27,269 bases of DNA from a virus, in IMG/VR virus record IMGVR_UViG_3300021139_000117, positions 1 through 27,269 of that record; one strand, given 5' to 3'. Position numbers and translations under genes: made by a program. A model generated the notes under the pieces. The model worked only from the letters and a program-made list of their open reading frames with translations. It was not told where the DNA came from and ran no database searches. Position 1 is the first letter of the stretch. Each line of letters starts with the position of its first letter. Below, one piece after another: positions 23,017 through 27,269 of the stretch.

Positions 23017-23912
23017 TGGCCACAACAGCTGATGGAACACCAATCTATACACAAAATCAAATAAATCAAGTCCTTGATACCGGAACAAATTTATCAACAG
23101 TTACTACCGGAACAGTTCCTGCAGCGATTTCTAATCTTGGCTCTGATGCGGTAGCTTCTTTTAACGCAGGATTATCGAGTTTGTCATCGGGAGCGGTTGG
23201 ATTTAACACATCTATGCTGGCAAACATTCAAGCAGCAACAGGTAATTCTGTAAGTCAGCTTACAGGACTAGCTTCGGGGTTGACTGGAGGCGATGTAGCC
23301 AGCGCAGCATCATCAATTACTACTGCGGTCAACGGTGACATCGGTGCGTTAGTTGCTAATGGTAGCAAATACGGCGACGCCGCTACAGCATTATGGGCGC
23401 AAGGAGCAAATTCACTTACTAGTCTTGGTGATAATTTTAGCAACGCTGCCGGGGGAATATCTACGGCTGCGCTTGATGCTGTTACCAATCTTGCTGATAC
23501 GGTAACAGGAGCTGCCGACGGATTAGCAGGATCAGTGTCTAGTGCCTTAGATACTTTAGGAAAATCAGTTCAATCCGCTATTGATTTTGCTGATACTAAT
23601 TTATCAGGTTTGATATCAGGGGTTCAGCCAGCAGCTGGATTTACAAATACAGTTAATCGAGCTACAGTAGATGCTGCTGTAACAAGAGTTATCGGAGCTG
23701 ATAAAATATCCCCTCCAACATATGAAATACCATCAGCAGAAAGTTTAGGTATAGCGGCAGACATTGCACAGGCCAAAGCATTTTTGGCCCAAGCACAATC
23801 AGCAGTTTCGGAAGCAATAGGGCAAGGACAAGCCTTAATTGGGCAAGCTCAATCGGCCGCAACAGGGCTAGCCAATCAAGCGCAATCGTCGGTCAAGAAT
23901 CTTTTTGGATAA
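23016..23912 (+). CDS. Ala/Ser-rich helical virion protein
   Basis: The 298-aa protein is of low complexity: Ala, Gly, Ser and Thr dominate, and it has almost no aromatic residues or cysteine. Most of it would form amphipathic or hydrophobic helices. A less repetitive segment (about 205-240, with NRATVDAAVTRVIGADKISP) may be a conserved anchor. The C-terminus repeats an AQAQSA-type unit three times (QAQSAV, QAQSAA, QAQSSV). It lies between spike-region genes and gp25 and is coupled to the gene before it (TAATG overlap). Its composition recalls tape-measure or membrane-active ejection proteins, but its function is not known. Confidence 0.8.
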   Translation: MATTADGTPIYTQNQINQVLDTGTNLSTVTTGTVPAAISNLGSDAVASFNAGLSSLSSGAVGFNTSMLANIQAATGNSVSQLTGLASGLTGGDVASAASSITTAVNGDIGALVANGSKYGDAATALWAQGANSLTSLGDNFSNAAGGISTAALDAVTNLADTVTGAADGLAGSVSSALDTLGKSVQSAIDFADTNLSGLISGVQPAAGFTNTVNRATVDAAVTRVIGADKISPPTYEIPSAESLGIAADIAQAKAFLAQAQSAVSEAIGQGQALIGQAQSAATGLANQAQSSVKNLFG

Positions 23913-23920
23913 ATATTTTA

Positions 23921-24295
23921 ATGGCAACTTTTATTGGATTTAATACTATAGGACAAAATAAAAATTTTACAGCAGTAGATTTTGCCCTTATAAAAATAGA
24001 CTTACTAAACGCTTTTAATATTAGACAAGGCGAATTAGTAGGACGTCCAAATTATGGCACATTAATTTGGAATTATCTGTTTGAAAATCAGTTGCCTGAA
24101 ACAGAAACTGCTATTTACAACGAAATACAACGTGTTTGCGGCGGCGACCCCAGGATATATGTTGACAACATTTATTTGTACCCGCAAGAAAATGGCATAT
24201 TAGTTGAAATTAAGCTGCAAACTGTAGCAACTACTGATGCACAACGGTTATCTATATTTTTTAATGAACAACAACGTAGTGCTAGTTATATTTAA
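23921..24295 (+). CDS. 25: Baseplate wedge protein gp25
   Basis: gp25 is part of the wedge core bundle with gp6 and gp7 and helps to nucleate the sheath. The 124-aa protein fits the gpW/gp25 family: FTAVDFALIKIDLLNAFNIR, the GELVGRPNYGTLIWNYLFEN motif with the conserved Arg-Pro-x-x-Gly-Thr, and ETETAIYNEIQRVCGGDPRI. The length is close to T4 gp25 (132 aa). A GATAAATA late-promoter-like string ends 5 bases before the ATG, overlapping the previous stop, and no ribosome site is seen, so coupling may drive translation. Confidence 0.95.
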   Translation: MATFIGFNTIGQNKNFTAVDFALIKIDLLNAFNIRQGELVGRPNYGTLIWNYLFENQLPETETAIYNEIQRVCGGDPRIYVDNIYLYPQENGILVEIKLQTVATTDAQRLSIFFNEQQRSASYI

Positions 24296-24322
24296 TGGTT
24301 AAAATACCCAGTTTATATCAGG

Positions 24323-24330
24323 CATAAATA
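24323..24330 (+). promoter_or_regulatory. Late promoter-like CATAAATA before gp6
   Basis: CATAAATA, one base off the T4 late consensus, lies 20 bases before the gp6 ATG and is followed by a GGAAG ribosome site. Spacing is the same as for the operon promoter at 16281, which supports it as an internal late promoter. Confidence 0.5.
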
Positions 24331-24350
24331 GTTATAACACTGGAAGAACC

Positions 24351-27269
24351 ATGGCTACTACAACAAGACAAACCGTACTATTTGGAGTTGAAGATTGGAA
24401 AAGAATCTATCAAACTTATAGTCAGGGCGATTTTCAAAGTTATGATTTTGAAACGCTTCGTAAATCTTTTATAGATTATCTGCGCCAATATTACCCAGAA
24501 ACTTTTAATGATTACATTGAATCTTCTGAATTTATAGCATTGCTTGATGTTATGGCTTTTATGGGTCAAGCATTGGCATTTCGATCAGACTTAAACACAC
24601 GCGAAAATTATATTGATACAGCAGAACGTCGTGATTCTGTAATTAAATTAGCAAATTTAATTTCGTATGCTCCTCAAAGAAATACAGAAGCATCAGGATA
24701 TATTAAAGTATTGTCAGTATCCACAACAGAAAATGTAACTGATTATAATGGTGCGAATCTTGCTAATATTACTGTAAATTGGGCTGACCCCAGCAATTTT
24801 GATTGGCAAGAACAATTTATTGCTATTATTAATGCCAGCTTAGTTAATACACAATCTATTGGGCATCCTGGAAACGATCAAGTAATTCTTGGAGTAGATA
24901 CACAAGAATATACTGTTAATTTAGTTCCAGGTTATTTGCCGGTTATTCCTTATACAAGTCTTGTTAATGGTATTAGTATGCCATTTGAAGTGGTAAATGC
25001 CACATCTGCGGGAGAAACTTATATCTATGAACCTCCTCCGTTGCCTAATGGAAATTTTAATGTATTGTTCCGCAATGACCAATTAGGATATCAATCTGCC
25101 AACACAGGATTTTTCTTTTTGTTTAAGCAAGGTGTATTACAAAATCAAGATTTCAACTTAGTAGAGCAAGTTTCTAATCGTACTGTTAATATTAATATTG
25201 AAGGGGTTAATAACGAAGATGTTTGGTTATATCAGCTTGATAATGTGGGAGCAGTTCAACAAATATGGAAAAAAGTGTCTTCGGTATATACCGCGGCAGT
25301 CGAACAAAATTCACCCACGCTACAAAATGCCTATTCGGTAACCAGCCGCACTAATGATCAAATAACGTTAGTGTTTGGTGATAATGTGTTTGCAACTATT
25401 CCAGTGGGACAGTTTAGAACTTATGTTCGTGCTTCAAATGGATTACAATATATTATCAATCCAGAAGAAATGCAATCAGTTCAGATTCCCATTTCATATG
25501 TTAGTCGAAGTGGAAATATAGAAACTATTACATTTACTTGCGGACTTACTAATCCTGTAACTAATGCTACTCCACGCGAAACAATTGATCAAATTAAAGA
25601 ACGTGCTCCGGCTCGATATTATACGCAAAATCGTATGGTTAATGGAGAAGACTATACTAATTTTCCGTTTACAACATATAACTCTATTTTAAAAAGTTCA
25701 GCAGTAAATCGTAGTTCTATAGGAACAAGTCGTTATCTTGATTTAGTTGATCCAACAGGAAAATATTCGTCAACAAATATATTTGGTGATGACGGAGCAT
25801 TGTGGTATATAAACACAACTCCTGCTTTTACATTTATATGGCAAACAACTAATGACATCAACAATGTTATTCTTAATGACATAACTCCTATTTTAATTCA
25901 GCAAACATTAAGACAATTTTATTATGCTTATTTCCCGCGCCCATCATTAGCATCATTAAATTATTCTTGGCACGAAAGTACCACTATTGTTAATGAAACT
26001 ACGGGATATTTTCAAAATAGTTTAGGAACTCCTGTTCCTATAGGACAAGGATATGCCAGTAATGCTGCTCAATATATTACTGAAGGTTCTTTGGTTAAAT
26101 TTATTCCTCCTTCAGGTTATTACTTTGACTCTAACAATGAAATACAGCCGGGACTGCCAGTACATGATGGGGATCATTTAATTATTTGGGCTTCTCCTAC
26201 AGCAGTAATCACTGATGGCACCAACGGTGGCGCAGGAAATTTACCATCTGGGCTTGGCCCGGTAGTACTCAACACATATGTTCCTACAGGGGCAATAGCA
26301 GTAGAGGTTATACCATTACTTGTAACTAGTTTTAGTACTGAGGTCAAAAAAACAATTTATAATCAAATATATTTAAAAGCTAATTTTGGTTTGGGATACG
26401 ATAGTACAGGGGCAATTACTGGTACTCCGTATTCATGGTATGTGATTACCGCCACTAATCTTAATGTAGGAGCCAGTTGGAGTCAGCAGTATGCTGGTAA
26501 CACATCTGGATCTAATCTTGACGCAAGTTGGTTAATTCAAGCAACATTTGACGGCAATCAATATACCATAGTTTCACGCAGTCTCGATTATTATTACGGA
26601 AGTGTATTAGAAGTTCGTTTCTTTTTTGATACTGCCCAAGCTATATATGACAGCCGTACTGGTACTGTGATTTCAGATTTTGTCAAAGTATTAAAAGTAA
26701 ATAGTCAACCTAACAGCAATCAACCACTGTTGACTAATATATCACTTAAAATAATTGGTCAACCTGTACTTAGTGATGGATTAGTTGACGACTATCAAGT
26801 ATTAGTAGGGTATGAAGATTTTAATAATGATGGTATTCCGGATGATCCTGATTTCTTTGTTGAAATTACAGGAATTTCGCCAAGCAATACTACATTTACA
26901 AGTACAACTCCATGGGTATTTTTTCAACTTACTACGGACTTTGACAATTTACAAAGATATCTTTTACAACCAGCAGGTTTGGTAGTGAGCATTTATCCAA
27001 CATTGGCCGCTATTGAGCAAGTTAAAGAAGAATATGTGACTGGCCAAATATTTTATGCCTATCAAGAAAACACTTTTTATACATTAACATTAACACTTCA
27101 AGGTGCTAGAGCATTAACACTTACTTCTGGGTGGCAAGCACAAGTTGGAAGACAAAGTTTATATTTTCAATATAGACATAACAGCGCATTAAGCAATTTA
27201 ATTGATCCCGGCAGTACAAATATTATTGATTTGTATCTTGTTACATTGGAATATTATACAGCTTATGTG
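24351..27269 (+). CDS. 6: Baseplate wedge protein gp6 (runs off right edge)
   Basis: gp6 dimers form the inner ring of the baseplate and pass the firing signal to the sheath. The frame is open for all 973 codons from the ATG at 24351 to the end of the window. The N-terminus is typical of gp6 (TLRKSFIDYL-type text: FETLRKSFIDYLRQYYPETF, then LDVMAFMGQALAFRSDLNTR). Middle motifs TPRETIDQIKERAPARYYTQ and NRMVNGEDYTNFPF also match. The visible end (QYRHNSALSNLIDPGSTNII, DLYLVTLEYYTAYV) resembles a segment that I recall near the C-terminal half in marine gp6. T4 gp6 has 660 aa, so this one is much longer. The end is not in the window. Confidence 0.95.
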   Translation, partial: MATTTRQTVLFGVEDWKRIYQTYSQGDFQSYDFETLRKSFIDYLRQYYPETFNDYIESSEFIALLDVMAFMGQALAFRSDLNTRENYIDTAERRDSVIKLANLISYAPQRNTEASGYIKVLSVSTTENVTDYNGANLANITVNWADPSNFDWQEQFIAIINASLVNTQSIGHPGNDQVILGVDTQEYTVNLVPGYLPVIPYTSLVNGISMPFEVVNATSAGETYIYEPPPLPNGNFNVLFRNDQLGYQSANTGFFFLFKQGVLQNQDFNLVEQVSNRTVNINIEGVNNEDVWLYQLDNVGAVQQIWKKVSSVYTAAVEQNSPTLQNAYSVTSRTNDQITLVFGDNVFATIPVGQFRTYVRASNGLQYIINPEEMQSVQIPISYVSRSGNIETITFTCGLTNPVTNATPRETIDQIKERAPARYYTQNRMVNGEDYTNFPFTTYNSILKSSAVNRSSIGTSRYLDLVDPTGKYSSTNIFGDDGALWYINTTPAFTFIWQTTNDINNVILNDITPILIQQTLRQFYYAYFPRPSLASLNYSWHESTTIVNETTGYFQNSLGTPVPIGQGYASNAAQYITEGSLVKFIPPSGYYFDSNNEIQPGLPVHDGDHLIIWASPTAVITDGTNGGAGNLPSGLGPVVLNTYVPTGAIAVEVIPLLVTSFSTEVKKTIYNQIYLKANFGLGYDSTGAITGTPYSWYVITATNLNVGASWSQQYAGNTSGSNLDASWLIQATFDGNQYTIVSRSLDYYYGSVLEVRFFFDTAQAIYDSRTGTVISDFVKVLKVNSQPNSNQPLLTNISLKIIGQPVLSDGLVDDYQVLVGYEDFNNDGIPDDPDFFVEITGISPSNTTFTSTTPWVFFQLTTDFDNLQRYLLQPAGLVVSIYPTLAAIEQVKEEYVTGQIFYAYQENTFYTLTLTLQGARALTLTSGWQAQVGRQSLYFQYRHNSALSNLIDPGSTNIIDLYLVTLEYYTAYV

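Noticed and set aside
23908-23915. GATAAATA as a firm late promoter of gp25
   Set aside because: It overlaps the stop codon of the preceding gene and leaves 5 bases to the ATG; the base composition makes a chance match likely, so it is mentioned only as a weak case.
1-27269. CRISPR arrays, tRNA genes, insertion sequences or attachment sites
   Set aside because: No regularly spaced repeats, no tRNA-like cloverleaf with a GTTCRANNC arm, and no transposase or integrase were seen on either strand.

Overview
The window is a piece of the genome of a T4-like tailed phage (a myovirus). It carries recognisable T4-type head genes (gp20 portal, gp21 protease, gp22 scaffold, gp23 capsid), baseplate genes (gp26, gp51-like, gp48, gp53, gp5, gp25, gp6), the gp46/gp47 recombination nuclease and the late sigma factor gp55. 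The DNA is AT-rich. Several proteins have the form known from marine T4-like phages rather than from T4: a gp5 without lysozyme, a very short gp53, and a late sigma whose core matches that group. No host-derived metabolic gene is visible, so the host cannot be named.

Layout. (1) 1-10193, minus strand: going leftward, two large paralogous tail/tape-measure-like proteins with different peptidoglycan-hydrolase domains, then portal gp20, a 72-aa protein, an acidic prohead-core protein, protease gp21, scaffold gp22 and the start of capsid gp23, which runs off the left edge. (2) 10221-11290, plus strand: a gp26-type zinc-ribbon protein and a small gp51-like ORF, joined by a canonical -1 slippery heptamer. 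(3) 11291-11784: a 494-bp gap between convergent genes, holding terminators for both strands and a GC-richer stretch full of inverted repeats that looks like a structured RNA. (4) 11785-16192, minus strand: reading leftward from the right end, gp55, a 75-aa protein, gp47, gp46 and a GIY-YIG nuclease-like protein, driven by a near-consensus sigma70 promoter. (5) 16310-27269, plus strand: a late-promoter-driven baseplate operon: gp48, gp53, two unrecognised hub-region proteins, gp5 spike, two more unrecognised proteins, gp25 and gp6, which runs off the right edge.

How it fits together. Host RNA polymerase can transcribe gp55 from the sigma70-type promoter. gp55 should then direct polymerase to TATAAATA-type late promoters, one of which lies back-to-back with its own promoter and fires the baseplate operon. 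gp46/gp47 supply recombination functions. gp20-gp23 build the prohead, and the rightward operon builds the baseplate on which the tail tube starts.

Most worth following up: the pair of paralogous virion proteins that share a scaffold but carry different wall-cutting modules (a transglycosylase-like and an M15-peptidase-like domain), the unexplained structured RNA at about 11455-11784, the predicted -1 frameshift making a 356-aa gp26-gp51-like fusion, and a GC-rich insert around the zinc hook of gp46.
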